DNA of 64,000 bases from positions 186,001-250,000 of the forward strand of contig NZ_JWLW01000023.1 in the NCBI RefSeq assembly GCF_000808575.1. Direction: 5' to 3'. Below, one piece after another: positions 1 through 12,800 of the stretch. The position numbers were made by a program, and so were the translations under genes. This DNA is from Alteromonas marina. GTDB lineage: Bacteria; Pseudomonadota; Gammaproteobacteria; Enterobacterales; Alteromonadaceae. Position 1 is the first letter of the stretch; the number at the start of each line of letters is the position of its first letter. The notes below the pieces were generated by a model. It was not told where the DNA came from. It saw only the letters and a list, made by a program, of their open reading frames with translations, and searched no databases.

Positions 1-370
1 CAATGACGCCAGCTGCAACATCAGAAAAATAAGAATGATGACGAAAAGGTTCACGAGCGTGAACGTTCGACAAATGCACTTCAATAAACGGGATATTGAC
101 ACTTAATAACGCATCGCGAAGGGCGACACTGGTGTGCGTGAAGGCAGCAGGATTAATAATAATGGCATCAACAGTTCCCATAGCAGCGTGTACGCGGTCG
201 ATCAGTTCATACTCAGCGTTTGACTGAAAATGCGTTAAGGTCACGTTGCTTGACGCGGCCTGCGCCTGCAAATCATCAACGATGTCTTGCAAGGTTTGCG
301 TGCCGTATTTGTCGGGTTCTCTTTGGCCTAACATATTTAAGTTAGGGCCATTCAATAACAAAATATTCAT
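1..370 (-). CDS. aroQ: 3-dehydroquinate dehydratase, type II (partial)
   Basis: This is the N-terminal ~123 residues of the cytoplasmic shikimate-pathway enzyme that dehydrates 3-dehydroquinate to 3-dehydroshikimate. Reverse translation from the ATG at 370 gives [19 protein letters not shown], the hallmark start of type II dehydroquinases, including the NGPNLN segment and the active-site loop with GQREPDKYG. Further on, the segments [18 protein letters not shown] and IEVHLSN carry the family's conserved Asn and His positions. The gene runs off the left edge, so its C-terminus is missing only because of the window. In related bacteria accB-accC usually follow, which would lie outside to the left. 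Identity is very secure. Confidence 0.96.
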   Translation of the reverse strand, partial: MNILLLNGPNLNMLGQREPDKYGTQTLQDIVDDLQAQAASSNVTLTHFQSNAEYELIDRVHAAMGTVDAIIINPAAFTHTSVALRDALLSVNIPFIEVHLSNVHAREPFRHHSYFSDVAAGVI

Positions 371-602
371 CTAGTTTGCTGCTATCTTCGGGAAAAAGTC
401 ACTGTTATTGCCATTTCAACAAAATTTTGTGACAGTTGCACGAAAAAAAGCCAATTAATTTTCTCGTTTACTGTGTTAACTGCTGATTATAGTGATAGAT
501 AAAGATTTCGCAGCAAAATACTGGTCTAATCAGGTGTTTTCGACGCAAAGTTTGAGGTGTGTTTTTACGTAAAACCGCCATATGCTGCGTTCTTTAGAGG
601 TA
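371..602. other. intergenic region upstream of aroQ
   Basis: This 232-base AT-rich gap separates the aroQ start from the stop of the M23 peptidase gene. Both genes run on the minus strand, so it should hold the aroQ promoter and the end of the upstream transcript. I see no convincing hairpin terminator, small ORF or well-spaced promoter here. Confidence 0.5.
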
Positions 603-1412
603 TCAGTGTGTGTTGCCAGCAGACGTCTTGGCGAGAGAAAAAGGTACACTTACATATTTACCATGGAACTTAGCCACATAAATACCAAAGTGAAGGTGGG
701 GCAAAGAAGAAAACCCCGTATTGCCGGTATAACCGATAAGCTGCCCGCGCTTTACAGTTTGCCCTCTTGTTACTACAACACCTTTATATTTCAGGTGGTA
801 GTATTCGCCGGTGGTTCCGTCGCTATGAAGAATAACAACGTAGTTAGCGTATTTTGCAAACTTCGGCGTCGGCCCGCCTTTCGTGCCGTCATCTTTCGTG
901 TCGATCACTACGCCTTCCCGGGCGGCTAAAATAGGTGTACCTACAGGCGCGGCAAAATCGAGAGAATACCTTGACGCCCCCGAATGACTATAATTGCCGT
1001 TAAAGCCTTGCACAATGCGGTATTTGCTAGCTGGTTGTAGCGGTGGCAGATACGTATAGGCGTTGTCGTGTATCGCGTCTACGCGCCCCACCGTCCATTT
1101 AACGCGCATAGACGCCCAGAATGCGTCGGCATTTTTTACTACGCCAAGGGGCACTTGGTCATTGGTATCTAAAAATGCGTTAATGTGGGCTTTCGATTTA
1201 AGCTCCCCATTGCCTGTGGGAATGTCTTGCATCACATTGGAATACAGAGTTAGCGCTACGGGCAATTCTACTTTTCTCTGTACTGAGACTAAATAAAGAG
1301 AAGAAGACGAAGGCGTAAGCTCAAAACAGAAGCGTTTGTTATCAAAGCACCCCGTGGTTTTCGCCGTTATTGATAGGGAAAAAGTGAGCGAAATAAAAAA
1401 GAAGGCCAGCAT
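603..1412 (-). CDS. secreted M23-family (LytM/peptidoglycan) metallopeptidase
   Basis: This is a predicted exported zinc endopeptidase of about 269 residues that probably acts on peptidoglycan cross-links in the periplasm. The catalytic LytM domain is in the C-terminal half. HSGASRYSLDFAAPVGTPI supplies the first His and Asp zinc ligands, VVILHSDGTTGEYYHLK the core strand, and SLPHLHFGIY the HxH motif, so the zinc site is complete. I chose the ATG at 1412 because AAGGGTGG lies about 8 bases upstream and the protein then begins with a good signal peptide (MLAFFFISLTFSLS). An in-frame start at 1571 would add 53 residues and overlap the end of dsbD. The first ~120 mature residues match no domain I recognise. 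Confidence 0.85.
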   Translation of the reverse strand: MLAFFFISLTFSLSITAKTTGCFDNKRFCFELTPSSSSLYLVSVQRKVELPVALTLYSNVMQDIPTGNGELKSKAHINAFLDTNDQVPLGVVKNADAFWASMRVKWTVGRVDAIHDNAYTYLPPLQPASKYRIVQGFNGNYSHSGASRYSLDFAAPVGTPILAAREGVVIDTKDDGTKGGPTPKFAKYANYVVILHSDGTTGEYYHLKYKGVVVTRGQTVKRGQLIGYTGNTGFSSLPHLHFGIYVAKFHGKYVSVPFSLAKTSAGNTH

Positions 1413-1527
1413 TGAAGCCACCCTTCTTTTCTGAAACCCGCCCCTACCCAAGATTAAGAGAGCAGCGCTTCGCACCGCTCGCCATACTCGCCATATGAGA
1501 AGAGGAAAGGCCTCGAATCGAAGCGCC

Positions 1528-3435
1528 TTAGTCCAAGCGACCACTTTGACCGTCATTAGTGTTAGACCCATTGTTAAGCCACTCGTTTACGTGACCGGCA
1601 AAGGCGTCTGCTTTCATAAACCCGGTAACACGAGCTTTGGTTAGCTCGTCGCCGTTTTCGTCAAAGAACAAAATGGTAGGCAGGCCTAGCACTGTAAAGG
1701 TGTCAAAAATCTCCTGACGCTCTGGTGTGTTATCGGTAAGGTCCATTTGCATCCATACCGTATTGCTAAGCGCAGATACCACTTTCTCGTCAGGGAACGT
1801 GTACTTCTCGAACTCCTTACAGGCTACGCACCAGTCGGCGTACAAATCGACCATCACGGTTTTACCTTTTGTGTTAGCCGCCGCTATTTTATTACGTAAG
1901 TCTGCCAAGTCTCGCGCAACAACAAAGTCTGGATGCCCTGCGTGGACACCATCAGAGTCCTCGCCCCAAAGCCCTGTGTTTAGCCCTGCTTGATAAGTAA
2001 GGCCAGCACTTCCCATAATGCCTATCGCAACTAAAACAGCACGCACAAGCTTCATGAGCGAGTTTTTGCTGGCGCGATTGAGTACCCAGTAATAACCGAA
2101 TAAACCAAAGCCAAGCAATGCCCATAAGAAGCCAGTAGCAGGGCTGTTGTATAGACGCTCAATAAACACAATGGCCACGGCAAGCATCATAAATCCGAAG
2201 GTGACTTTAACCACATTCATCCAGTTACCTGCTTTAGGTAGCAGTTTTCCGCCTGTCATGCCGAACAGGATAAGTGGAACGCCCATACCAATACTTAACA
2301 GGTAAAGAGAGATAAAGCCCAGAGTCATGTCGCCAGTTTGGGCAATAAATAGCAATATGCCGGTGAGCGGGGCAGTAGTACAGGGCGAAGCGATAAGGCC
2401 AGACAGTACACCCATAACAAACACACCTGCGAAACTGCCGGGCGTTTGGTTGTTACTCATGTGAGTGAGCTTTTCTTGATACTTTGCTGGCAGCTGAATT
2501 TCAAAGCCACCAAACAGGGCAACGGCAAGTGCTACAAATAGCACAATGAATACGCCCAGCACCACAGGGTGTTGCAGCGCAGCCTGAAACTGCGCTCCGG
2601 CTACCGCAACCACTAGTCCAAGCAGCGAGTAAGTAATCGCCATGCCTTGTACATAAACAAAGGTTAGCCAGAATGAATGCGATGCGGTTTTAGATTTGCC
2701 CTGACCAATCACAATGCCCGACACAATGGGGTACATAGGAAACACGCAAGGCGTAAAGGCGAGGCCTACGCCTAGGGCAAAAAATAGAGCTAGAGTAAGA
2801 GCAAGGTTATCTTTATCGATCAGCCTTTGCGCTAAATCGAACTGCTCGCTTTGTGAAGACGACGAGGTAGACGCGCCATTTGATTCTGCTGTCGCATCTG
2901 CGTTTACTGCACTATTGCTTCCGACTTCATTTAAATACACCACTTTTACTGTGGGCGGGTAGCAAAGGCCGGCATCAGCGCACCCTTGATAGCGAATTTT
3001 AACTACGCCGTCACTGAGTGCTGACTCAATGGGTAGGGTAATAGATACGCCGTTGTAAAATACTTCAGACTCACCAAAGAACTCATCTTCAATCATTACC
3101 CCGCTTGGGTAAACAGGCTCGCCAATTTCGGCTTGTTTAGCCACAAACTTAAACTGTTTAAGGTATAAGTAGTAGCCGTCAGCAATGTCGAAATTTAAAG
3201 TAAGAACGTTATCTTTTTGACTAAAGTCAAAAGCAAACGCTTGGTCAACATCGAGAAATTGGGGCTCATTTGTAAATGGGTCGCCAAAAGCACTTGGCAC
3301 TTGTGCGAACGCAAACGTAACTAACAGCGACATCAAACAAAGCACTGACAATACGGACGCAATAAAGCGACGAAACAGCGAAGCCAACGATAGGCAAGGC
3401 GAAGGCAAAAGGGTAGTCATAAGGTTGTCATTCAT
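1528..3435 (-). CDS. dsbD: thiol:disulfide interchange protein DsbD
   Basis: DsbD is an inner-membrane electron transporter that moves reducing power from cytoplasmic thioredoxin to periplasmic DsbC, DsbG and cytochrome c maturation proteins. All three cysteine pairs are visible. The N-terminal periplasmic domain has GCADAGLC (C152/C158). The eight-helix membrane core has FTPCVFPMYP and ASPCTTAPLTG. The C-terminal thioredoxin domain has ADWCVACK. A hydrophobic signal segment covers residues 24-44, and the 635-residue length is typical. Only 52 bases separate it from cutA upstream, so the two are probably cotranscribed. The start has no strong ribosome site; Met6 is an alternative. Confidence 0.96.
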   Translation of the reverse strand: MNDNLMTTLLPSPCLSLASLFRRFIASVLSVLCLMSLLVTFAFAQVPSAFGDPFTNEPQFLDVDQAFAFDFSQKDNVLTLNFDIADGYYLYLKQFKFVAKQAEIGEPVYPSGVMIEDEFFGESEVFYNGVSITLPIESALSDGVVKIRYQGCADAGLCYPPTVKVVYLNEVGSNSAVNADATAESNGASTSSSSQSEQFDLAQRLIDKDNLALTLALFFALGVGLAFTPCVFPMYPIVSGIVIGQGKSKTASHSFWLTFVYVQGMAITYSLLGLVVAVAGAQFQAALQHPVVLGVFIVLFVALAVALFGGFEIQLPAKYQEKLTHMSNNQTPGSFAGVFVMGVLSGLIASPCTTAPLTGILLFIAQTGDMTLGFISLYLLSIGMGVPLILFGMTGGKLLPKAGNWMNVVKVTFGFMMLAVAIVFIERLYNSPATGFLWALLGFGLFGYYWVLNRASKNSLMKLVRAVLVAIGIMGSAGLTYQAGLNTGLWGEDSDGVHAGHPDFVVARDLADLRNKIAAANTKGKTVMVDLYADWCVACKEFEKYTFPDEKVVSALSNTVWMQMDLTDNTPERQEIFDTFTVLGLPTILFFDENGDELTKARVTGFMKADAFAGHVNEWLNNGSNTNDGQSGRLD

Positions 3436-3487
3436 TTTAATCTATTTTTACGTCTTAGTTATTCTTGTTAAGAAAATACGGGTTCAG

Positions 3488-3802
3488 TTAGCGCTGCAGT
3501 GTGTTTTGTAACCACTGACCGTAAGCGCTGCTAGCCTCAGCATTAAGTTCTAACCATTCAGGGACATCATACGGATGTAGTTCGCTTACTCTATCGAAGG
3601 CCTGTAAAACGTGTTGTGTGTTCGTTTTAATAAGCAGTTGGCATTCTACGTCGGTTTCCACCTTCCCCTGCCACTCATAAACGGACTCTATACCCTTGAT
3701 TATGTTAACGCAGGCAGCAAGCTTATCTTTAACAAGCGTACTGGCAATTAATTGCGCTGTCTTTTCATCTGGCGTGGTACATAATACAAGCTTTATTGTC
3801 AT
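3488..3802 (-). CDS. cutA: divalent-cation tolerance protein CutA
   Basis: This is a small trimeric cytoplasmic protein of the CutA1 family, linked historically to copper tolerance, though its biochemical role is unsettled. At 104 residues it is normal length. Family hallmarks are LVLCTTPDEKTA near the start, LAACVNIIKGIESVYEWQGKVE in the middle and HPYDVPEWLEL near the end. The ATG at 3802 is preceded by AGGGAAAG. It lies just upstream of dsbD on the same strand, the common cutA-dsbD pairing in gammaproteobacteria, and diverges from fxsA. Confidence 0.95.
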   Translation of the reverse strand: MTIKLVLCTTPDEKTAQLIASTLVKDKLAACVNIIKGIESVYEWQGKVETDVECQLLIKTNTQHVLQAFDRVSELHPYDVPEWLELNAEASSAYGQWLQNTLQR

Positions 3803-4015
3803 AAACTTTCCCTACTTATCTCGCGCCTGTTACTTTGCTAATGGGTCGATGTGTAATAGACCTGAAAGCCCGCACTATTCTTTCACAGCGAAAGTATATC
3901 ACGGTCGTTATCGGTCGCTTTACGTGGCTATTTAAGCGAAAGGGTGGGCACCTTTTCTTGTTATTACGTACAAAGACCCTATAACAGGTTAGGAATACAT
4001 GAAAGAGGAAGCATT

Positions 4016-4540
4016 TTGCGGGTTTTATTTATACTGTTTGCCCTATTACCTATTTTAGAGATTGCGTTGCTGATTAATGTGGGCAGCGTGATAGGTGGTT
4101 GGAATACCGTTGGCTTGGTGATTCTCTCTGCCTTTATTGGTGCTTACTTTGTTAAGCGCGAAGGCGTAAGTACGCTGCAGACGGCGCAAGAAAAAATGCA
4201 GCGAAATGAAGTGCCAGGAAAAGAACTAGTTGAAGGCTTGATGCTGGTGGTTGCGGGTATTTTACTTGTGACGCCAGGCTTTATTACCGATATTTTCGGC
4301 TTCTTATTGGCAATGCCAGGCTCTCGTCACTTCTTTGCTGCTCAGGTCAGTAAGCACATGAAAATGCGTGTTGTCGCTCCGGGTATGGGGCCGGGAACTG
4401 CAGGCTTCGGACAGGGTCAGACACCGTTTGGGCAAAGTCCTTTCGGTGATCGCTCTAACTCGTCCAATAGTGATGGTGATGTGTTTGAAGGTGAGTACAC
4501 CGATCACACCACTAACGACCCAGATAAGCGCTTAAAATAG
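4016..4540 (+). CDS. fxsA: FxsA family inner-membrane protein
   Basis: This is a cytoplasmic-membrane protein of the FxsA family; E. coli FxsA relieves phage T7 exclusion by F plasmids, and its normal role is unclear. It has an N-terminal hydrophobic segment (LFILFALLPILEIALLINVG), a second around IGGWNTVGLVILSAFIGAYFV, and a third around MLVVAGILLVTPGFITDIFGFLL, which is the family signature. The Gly/Gln-rich tail is hydrophilic. I chose TTG at 4016 because GAGGAA sits 5-6 bases upstream and the family normally begins right at this hydrophobic segment. An upstream ATG at 3944 would add 24 unrelated residues. It lies upstream of groESL, as in relatives. Confidence 0.88.
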   Translation: MRVLFILFALLPILEIALLINVGSVIGGWNTVGLVILSAFIGAYFVKREGVSTLQTAQEKMQRNEVPGKELVEGLMLVVAGILLVTPGFITDIFGFLLAMPGSRHFFAAQVSKHMKMRVVAPGMGPGTAGFGQGQTPFGQSPFGDRSNSSNSDGDVFEGEYTDHTTNDPDKRLK

Positions 4541-4573
4541 CGAGCCCCAACGCCCTCTCCGTCGGGTTATGAG

Positions 4574-4604
4574 CGCCGTTTACCGCGATAAGCGGCGTTT
4601 ACTT
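4574..4604 (+). terminator. probable terminator after fxsA
   Basis: CGCCGTTTA and TAAGCGGCG form a 9-bp stem with one T-G wobble around a six-base loop, 33 bases after the fxsA stop. The run of T after it is short (GTTTACTT), so efficiency is uncertain. It would insulate fxsA from the heat-shock operon. Confidence 0.5.
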
Positions 4605-4667
4605 GCCCAATAAAAAGAAGTATTTAGCGAAAAAACCAATTTTTTTACATTTTTTTGCCTAAAAACC

Positions 4668-4696
4668 CTTGAAGTTATCTGGGTACTACCCCATCT
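4668..4696 (+). promoter_or_regulatory. sigma-32 heat-shock promoter of groESL
   Basis: CTTGAAG at 4668-4674 and CCCCATCT at 4689-4696 are separated by 14 bases. They match the RpoH consensus (CTTGAAA, 11-15 bases, CCCCATnT) in all but one position. The site lies about 120 bases upstream of groES, leaving a long 5' leader. No CIRCE element was seen, so heat induction is probably through sigma-32 alone. Confidence 0.88.
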
Positions 4697-4817
4697 ATCC
4701 GTGCAGAAACGATTTTAACAGCTCAGTAATGAGCAACCTTAAACACGCGACGTTTAGATAGTCTGAATGTCGATAATTACATTCATTTGAATAGTGGAAT
4801 TTTCAGGAGACTTGAAA

Positions 4818-5108
4818 ATGGCAATTCGTCCTTTACACGACCGCGTAATCCTTAAGCGCGCAGAGCAAGAAAGCAAATCTGCAGGCGGTATCGTTCTGAC
4901 TGGTTCTGCAGCAGAAAAATCTACACGCGGCGAAGTAATCGCAGTAGGTAACGGTCGCATTCTTGAGAACGGCGAAGTTAAAGCGCTAGACGTTAAAGTA
5001 GGCGACACCGTTATTTTCAACGACGGTTACGGCGTTAAAACAGAAAAGCTGGATGGTGAAGAAGTACTTATCCTAAGCGAAAGCGACATTCTAGCGATTG
5101 TTGAGTAA
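4818..5108 (+). CDS. groES: co-chaperonin GroES
   Basis: GroES is the 10-kDa heptameric lid that caps the GroEL chamber during ATP-driven protein folding in the cytosol. The 96-residue protein starts [14 protein letters not shown] and has the mobile-loop segment [21 protein letters not shown], followed by the conserved [11 protein letters not shown] and the ending [14 protein letters not shown]. The ATG at 4818 has GGAGA upstream; an in-frame ATG at 4794 would add eight residues not found in the family. It is the first gene of the groES-groEL operon, 41 bases before groEL. Confidence 0.98.
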   Translation: MAIRPLHDRVILKRAEQESKSAGGIVLTGSAAEKSTRGEVIAVGNGRILENGEVKALDVKVGDTVIFNDGYGVKTEKLDGEEVLILSESDILAIVE

Positions 5109-5137
5109 TTACAACTAACGTTAAAACGAATTTTTAG

Positions 5138-6787
<1,650 letters not shown>

Positions 6788-6817
6788 TCATCCCCCAAGC
6801 TTAACGCTTAAAAGAAA

Positions 6818-6846
6818 GGCGCTGCTCATAGAGCAGCGCCTTTTTT
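6818..6846 (+). terminator. terminator after groEL
   Basis: GGCGCTGCTC and GAGCAGCGCC form a perfect 10-bp stem with a three-base loop, followed by TTTTTT. It ends the groESL transcript. The opposite strand also carries T-rich sequence after the stem, so it may also stop the convergent minus-strand pectinase transcript that ends at 6870. Confidence 0.92.
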
Positions 6847-6869
6847 GTTTGTGCTAACTCTTTTGGGAG

Positions 6870-9800
6870 TTAGTTTAACGGAGGAATGTCATCGGCATTC
6901 TGGTTAATTTTACCTACGCCTGAGTAGTTGATAACTCGCTGTTTAACGACTTCGGCATCATCTAGTACGTAGTCGTAAGGCACTTCGTAGCTGGATGTTG
7001 GCGTGGCATCCGGTCCTGCTACAACGTCACCATCAGCTGGCGTTGTCCACGTTACGCCTTCGCCAAACAGGTTGCCTGACGTGTTCCAGTATCCAATAAC
7101 GTCTGAGTAGAAAGAAACAATTGGGTTTTGCGTGTTTTCAAACACATTGTTTTCTACCTGTAGCTCTGCACCAATTCTTGAATTGATTGCCGTAGAGGAT
7201 ATCTGATTGTAATAGTTGTTATACAAGTGACCGTGACCGTAGCGGAATAACGGCAAACGTGACTCGATATTCTCAAACCGGTTGTGGTGGAAGGTAATTA
7301 AACGCTCGGTATTATCACTGTCTACATCATTCTCAGTGTGGCCGTGTAACGAGGCTTTCCAATGATCATGAAGGTAGTTGTAAGAGATAGTGATGTTTTT
7401 CGCGCCGCGTTTACTATCTACTAATCCGTCGTAGAAATCCTTGTCCACAGACAATGTGCTGTAAAGCTCATTGTGGTCAATCCAAATGTTGCTGGTGGTA
7501 GAGCCGTCGTTATCACCTTCAATAGAGATAGCGTCTTTACCATCAGTAAGCACGTGGTGGATTTTCAGGTTTTGAATAATCACGTTATTTGCACGTCGAA
7601 TTAAGATGCCAATACCGTCAAATTCGCCCCTGTCTGCAACCCCGATAATTGACACATCGTTCATGTCTTTTATTTCAATCGGTGAGCCCGTACCGCCATT
7701 GTTTGCGTCGGTAATGGTGCCATCTACATAAACCGTCACTGGGGTGTTGCTGTTCGCCGCGCTGTCTAGTGCCGCTTGCAAGTCAGCGCCGTTATCTACG
7801 GTTACTACCGTACCGCCAGCACCGCCAGTTAATGCATAGTTGTATTGCGCAAAACCGTAAGCATCAAGCGTTGGAGCAGGTGCTACATTCGGTAAGTTAG
7901 GCTCACTTGGCACCCAGCCTTCACCGTTATTAAAGTGAGAGAATATCGCCGTTCTGCTGGTAAGTTCAGTCACTTCGCTGTCGGTAAGAATGTGGGCAAA
8001 CTGACGGCTTGAAAGATCAAGCGGGTTACCCTGCATATCCATGCTGCCGTATTCACGCCATCCAGCTGCTGCGGTTGCAGGGCTAGGGTTTGGTGCAGGT
8101 TGGTCGCGTACTCCTTCGCCCGCCCAGCCGATAGTGGCAATGTGGGTGTCGAAACGGTTATTAATAAGCGTAATATTGTCGAAGTAGCTCGCGCTGCCGC
8201 CACTTCTTGCAATATACGTAGAGTCGTCGAGTACACCGTTACCAATAGGGCCTGGGCCATTGGTGAAGCTGCTGTTTAAGAAGATAAACCCTTTATAAGA
8301 AATATCAGGTACGCGAGCTTGTAGAATGTAGCCGCCCGCTGTGTCTTCGTCAGGGTTACCATTTTTAGAGTCGCCAATGGTGCGAATTTCGCTGTTTTCA
8401 AACAGTGCGGTATTTACGTAACCCCAAATGAAATCAACGTTGCCGGCAATCAATGAGTTGTAGAACCAACTAAAGCCTTTTAACAGCAGCGTATCTTGTT
8501 CACTCACAAAGTTCATATCAACGGCAGTTAGACGACCTGAATCACTGTTAAAGTAAATCGTCTCAGCTTGGTTAGAGTAGTCGTTGCTTCTGATGTGTGA
8601 GTTTTTCAAAGTGAAGTTCGTTAGCGTCAGGTTATCTACGCCTTCCACTAAAAATACACTTCTTCCACCTGATGGCGTGCCCGCCGCAGGTGCTTCGCTC
8701 TTGCCGCTACCGCTGTTAAAGCTTTCAAAGTTATCGTAGTACACCACGGTATTGTCTCGGCTCTCGCCTTGAAGCGTGACATTGTTGTTACCGCGAAGGA
8801 ACAGCATTTCCTGATACTCGCCGTCACGAATCGTAATGCGAGATGGCGTATCGCTGCTTACGTTTTGCATCACGTAATTAAGCGCACCTTGCACAGTGCG
8901 GAAATCCGCTTCGCCGTCATCATCTACGGTAACATTCGCGCCAGAAGGTGCGGCAGCTCTTGTTGCAAAGCGCCAGTTCGCACTCTTGCCAATACCACTA
9001 AAGCTTTCACCATTTAGCGTTGCGCCGGTTACCGCACCATCGCTAATGGCCACGTAATACGACTGACCATATTGAAGGGCATTTGTATGAGGCTTAATCA
9101 CTAATTTGTTGCCTACAACTGATGCTGGGCGGTAAGCCACTTTGCGCTGTCTGTCTTGGCCTTCAAAGCCAATAAAGTCTTCATCAGCTGCAATATTGAT
9201 AACGTCTACCAGGGTGTCGTCTGTCGCATTGTAAATGCGCACTTCACCGCTACTTCCTAAGGTGGGCTCGCTGTCGAAGGTTAACGAGAGTAGGGTATCG
9301 GGATACGCATTGTTATTGCCCGAATACGGTGTGGTATCCGGGAATAAGTCGCCATAGGTGGCGGTAGGCATGGTGAAGCCTTCGCCAACATTAACGGCAA
9401 TGTGTTTGCTTAACGTAGGGTCAGAGCCAGAAGTAAAAGTTACTATTGCGCTGCCGGCAGCGCGAGGGGTAATAGTAACTTGTGGGCCTTGCTGCTCTAC
9501 GCTGACCACACTCGCATCACTGCTGGTTACGGTAAATGTGTCTTCAGTTATACCGTCGTTTTGTACTGCGGTAACGTAAACGAATAACGGATCGCTACTG
9601 GTGGTGGTCTCCCACTCTGTTTCTTTGAAATCCAGAGTAAGTTGAACTGGTTTAACTGCGGGGTCACCCACTTTTAAATCGTCCAGCTCGAACGAACGGT
9701 TATTAGTGAAAAGGCCAATCAGTCCCGCTGCGCTATAGGTTGTATCTTCTGCTGTACCCATGTTCTCGCCGTCTAAATAAACGGTGAGTTTCTCGTTTTC

Positions 9801-12800
9801 CATTTCAAAACGTACGCGATACCACGTGCCGTCTGTACCGTCTTTTTCACCCAGTACAATAGGTGACTTGGCTTGTACAGGGCGAGAAATACTGCCTTCG
9901 GTACTTACCGCTACTTCCACTTGTGTACTGCTTGATGAGTTTTGTACATTCAAACCTCCGCCGTACCAGTTTCCAGCGCTATCATAACGACCTAGAAGAA
10001 AGATCTGTTTGTTTCGCGTGGTGCTGTTTTGTCTTGGACGAATGCGCGCTTCAACAAAGTAATTTCCATTTTCTGGCAGGTTGCTAAGTGCCGACTCTTT
10101 AACCAAGAAAATTTCGCCACCTTCACCGCCAGCGGTGTAGCGCATCACTTTGTTGCCGTCATCTTCTACAACATCAAACGTGCCTTGTGGACCGTTTGAG
10201 CCTGCGTCGTCTGAAATAAGCGTGAAGTTATCTAAAGAGCCCGATGCAAAGTCGTCACAGAAGTAAAGCTGTGGTTCATTTTCACAGCTAAACTTGCTGT
10301 CATCTGGCGCTTCACCCACATACGATATAACAAAGTTATCGATAACCACTTTGCCGCCACTTTCAGTACGAAGCTGTAGGAACGAGGTGGGTGTACCAAT
10401 AAATCCATCGATAGTTAGGCGTTGCCCTGGCACAAGGTTATTAACCAGTTCGCTGTAGAATTTAGAGTCGCCGCCATGTATCGATTTGCTGCTACTGCTG
10501 GTGTTGTTATCTACATATATCTGGAAGTTGTTGTCGCCTTCACTGTCTTCAACGGCAATGATGTCCATACTAATGGTATATTCACGGCTTAAATCTAATA
10601 TACCCGTGGTTACAGTGTCATCAGCGGTTGTGTCTGTATCTGGGGTAGTGTTGCCCATGGTAAAGCGTGCACTGTCGATAGCTAGTTGGCCTTCGGAGAT
10701 CACTAAACCTGAGCCGCCGCCCGTTACGCTATAAAACGGTGTCGCACCACCATCGGTCGACTTGTATTCAGGGCTGAAGAAGGTGTCAGCGTCTGTTTCA
10801 AACGTCTCCTCTAACAGGGTGTTTTCATCAATATATTCAATGCGAATATTGTCGATGACCACAATAGAGCCACTTTCCGTTCTAAATTGAAGGTACGAGT
10901 TAGGCGTTGCTATCTGTCCTTCTACTGTCATGGTGGTTCCCGGTACTAAATCGAGCACAGGCTCATTAAAGAAGCGGGAATCTGAACCTAGGTGTGAGTT
11001 GGCGCTGCCAGATGTATTGTTATCCACGTAAATCTGGAATTTGTTGTCGCCTTCGGAATCTTCAGCAGAAATGACATCAAAGATAACATTGTAAGGACGG
11101 CTCAAATCCAGTGCACCGGTTGATGATGTATCGTCAGACGAGCTTTGGGTATCTGGTTCAGTATTACCAAGGGTAAAGCGTCCGCCGTCAAGCTGAATAC
11201 CAGTGTCAATTTGCGTTACCGAGCCACCGGTAATGGTAAACATAGCGACTTGCTCACCCGCTGCATTTTCAATCGCGGCAAAGTTTGTCGAGAAAATATC
11301 CTCGCTTTCACCTGCAAAGGTATAGGAAAGCGGCAGCGGTACACTTGGAATAACTTCTGGCTCTTCAGGCTCGGTAGGCTCAGGCTCAACCGGAGGCACT
11401 GGGTCAACTGCGTCAGCTACCGTCTCAATTTTTAAGTTATCGATAGTGATAGTGGCACTAGAGTCTGTGCGCAATTGGAAGAAGCTATTAGTTACCGAGC
11501 TATCGAGAATTTTAGCGTCAGGTGCACTAGGATCGCCGCCACCAATATCGTCGCCTGGCTCATAGGTATAGGTAAATCGCGTGCCGGGTACCATCGTGCC
11601 GTCTGCTAACCCTATGCTTACGAACTTAGAAGCAGCACCGTGTACAGAGTTATCTTGCCCTGTTGTGTTGTTATCTACATAAAGGCTGAACGTACCGCCG
11701 CCATTATGAGAAATAACGTCGAAGCTAATGGTAAAACCTTCGCTAAGATTATAAATACCCATGCCTACCGTGTCTGATGCCGATGTGTTGGCACCTGGGT
11801 TGGCCGCAGCGTTACCAATACTGAATCGATCGCCTTCAAGGGTAAGCTGACCTGTGGTGGCGTCGACTAGCGGGCTGCCACCTGTTACATAATAAAGCGC
11901 ACCGGCGTCTGGCTCGTCACTTAAACGTTTGTACGACGATGAGAAAAACGTATCGGTGTCGGTATCGAAGTTTTCTTCAAGCGCCGCCTGGATAGAATGA
12001 GCGGCTTCCTCTAGCTTTGCCAGTTCTACATCTGCTTGTTCTTGGGTAAAAGCAAACAGGTAGTTTTGCGGGTCTTCGTTGGCAAGACAGCTTTCAACAT
12101 GAAGCACTAACGGCATAGACTGAGCGTTATCTGGAGATACCACGCACAGGCTGTATACCTCGTTAACCGTGTTGAAAGCACGGGAAATAAGATACTCAGT
12201 TTGCTCATCGTAGCTAAGGGCAATAACTTTGCGTCCAAAAGAGAATTCATAGTTACCCGTTGTGCTTTCCTCACCGTGCACTCTTACGAAAGTACCTGAC
12301 AAATTCGTTTCGTCGTCAGGTGTAAAGGTGTAAGTGGCTTGCGATACACTTCTGCCTTCTAATGTCGGTGCGTAAATGTCGCCTGTGAAGCGGGTTACAT
12401 CAAAGGTGTTAGGGAAGAGCGTACCTAATTCGGCTTCAAGATAATTCACGAAATGGCTGATAGCCTGTGCTTTATCCACAAGCGTAGCACTGGCTCCGCC
12501 AGCAGAACCAAGCCACACCTCTACATCCGCTGCAAAATCAGCATCAGATTGATTAAAGAAATCTTCAATGGTTTGCCCTTCGTCGAGGGTAGCTACCGCC
12601 ACATCGCCAGCACTGGCGCTTAGCGATATACCGTTACTTGGGTCGCCATCGGTATCAAGAGATTGTAAAAGTCGAAGTGTGTTTACGACCGACTGGTTAA
12701 AAGGGTTGTCGGTTGCGAACAGGTCAAGAGGAGAGATAACGCTCGATGCCGGGGTTTCTGGAAACGCCAGCTGACCTATGCTGAAAGCGAGCTGTTCGCC

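Noticed and set aside
7970-12774. Many 60-100-codon open frames on both strands inside the giant pectinase gene
   Set aside because: They follow from a long repetitive coding region; none has family resemblance or a start signal.
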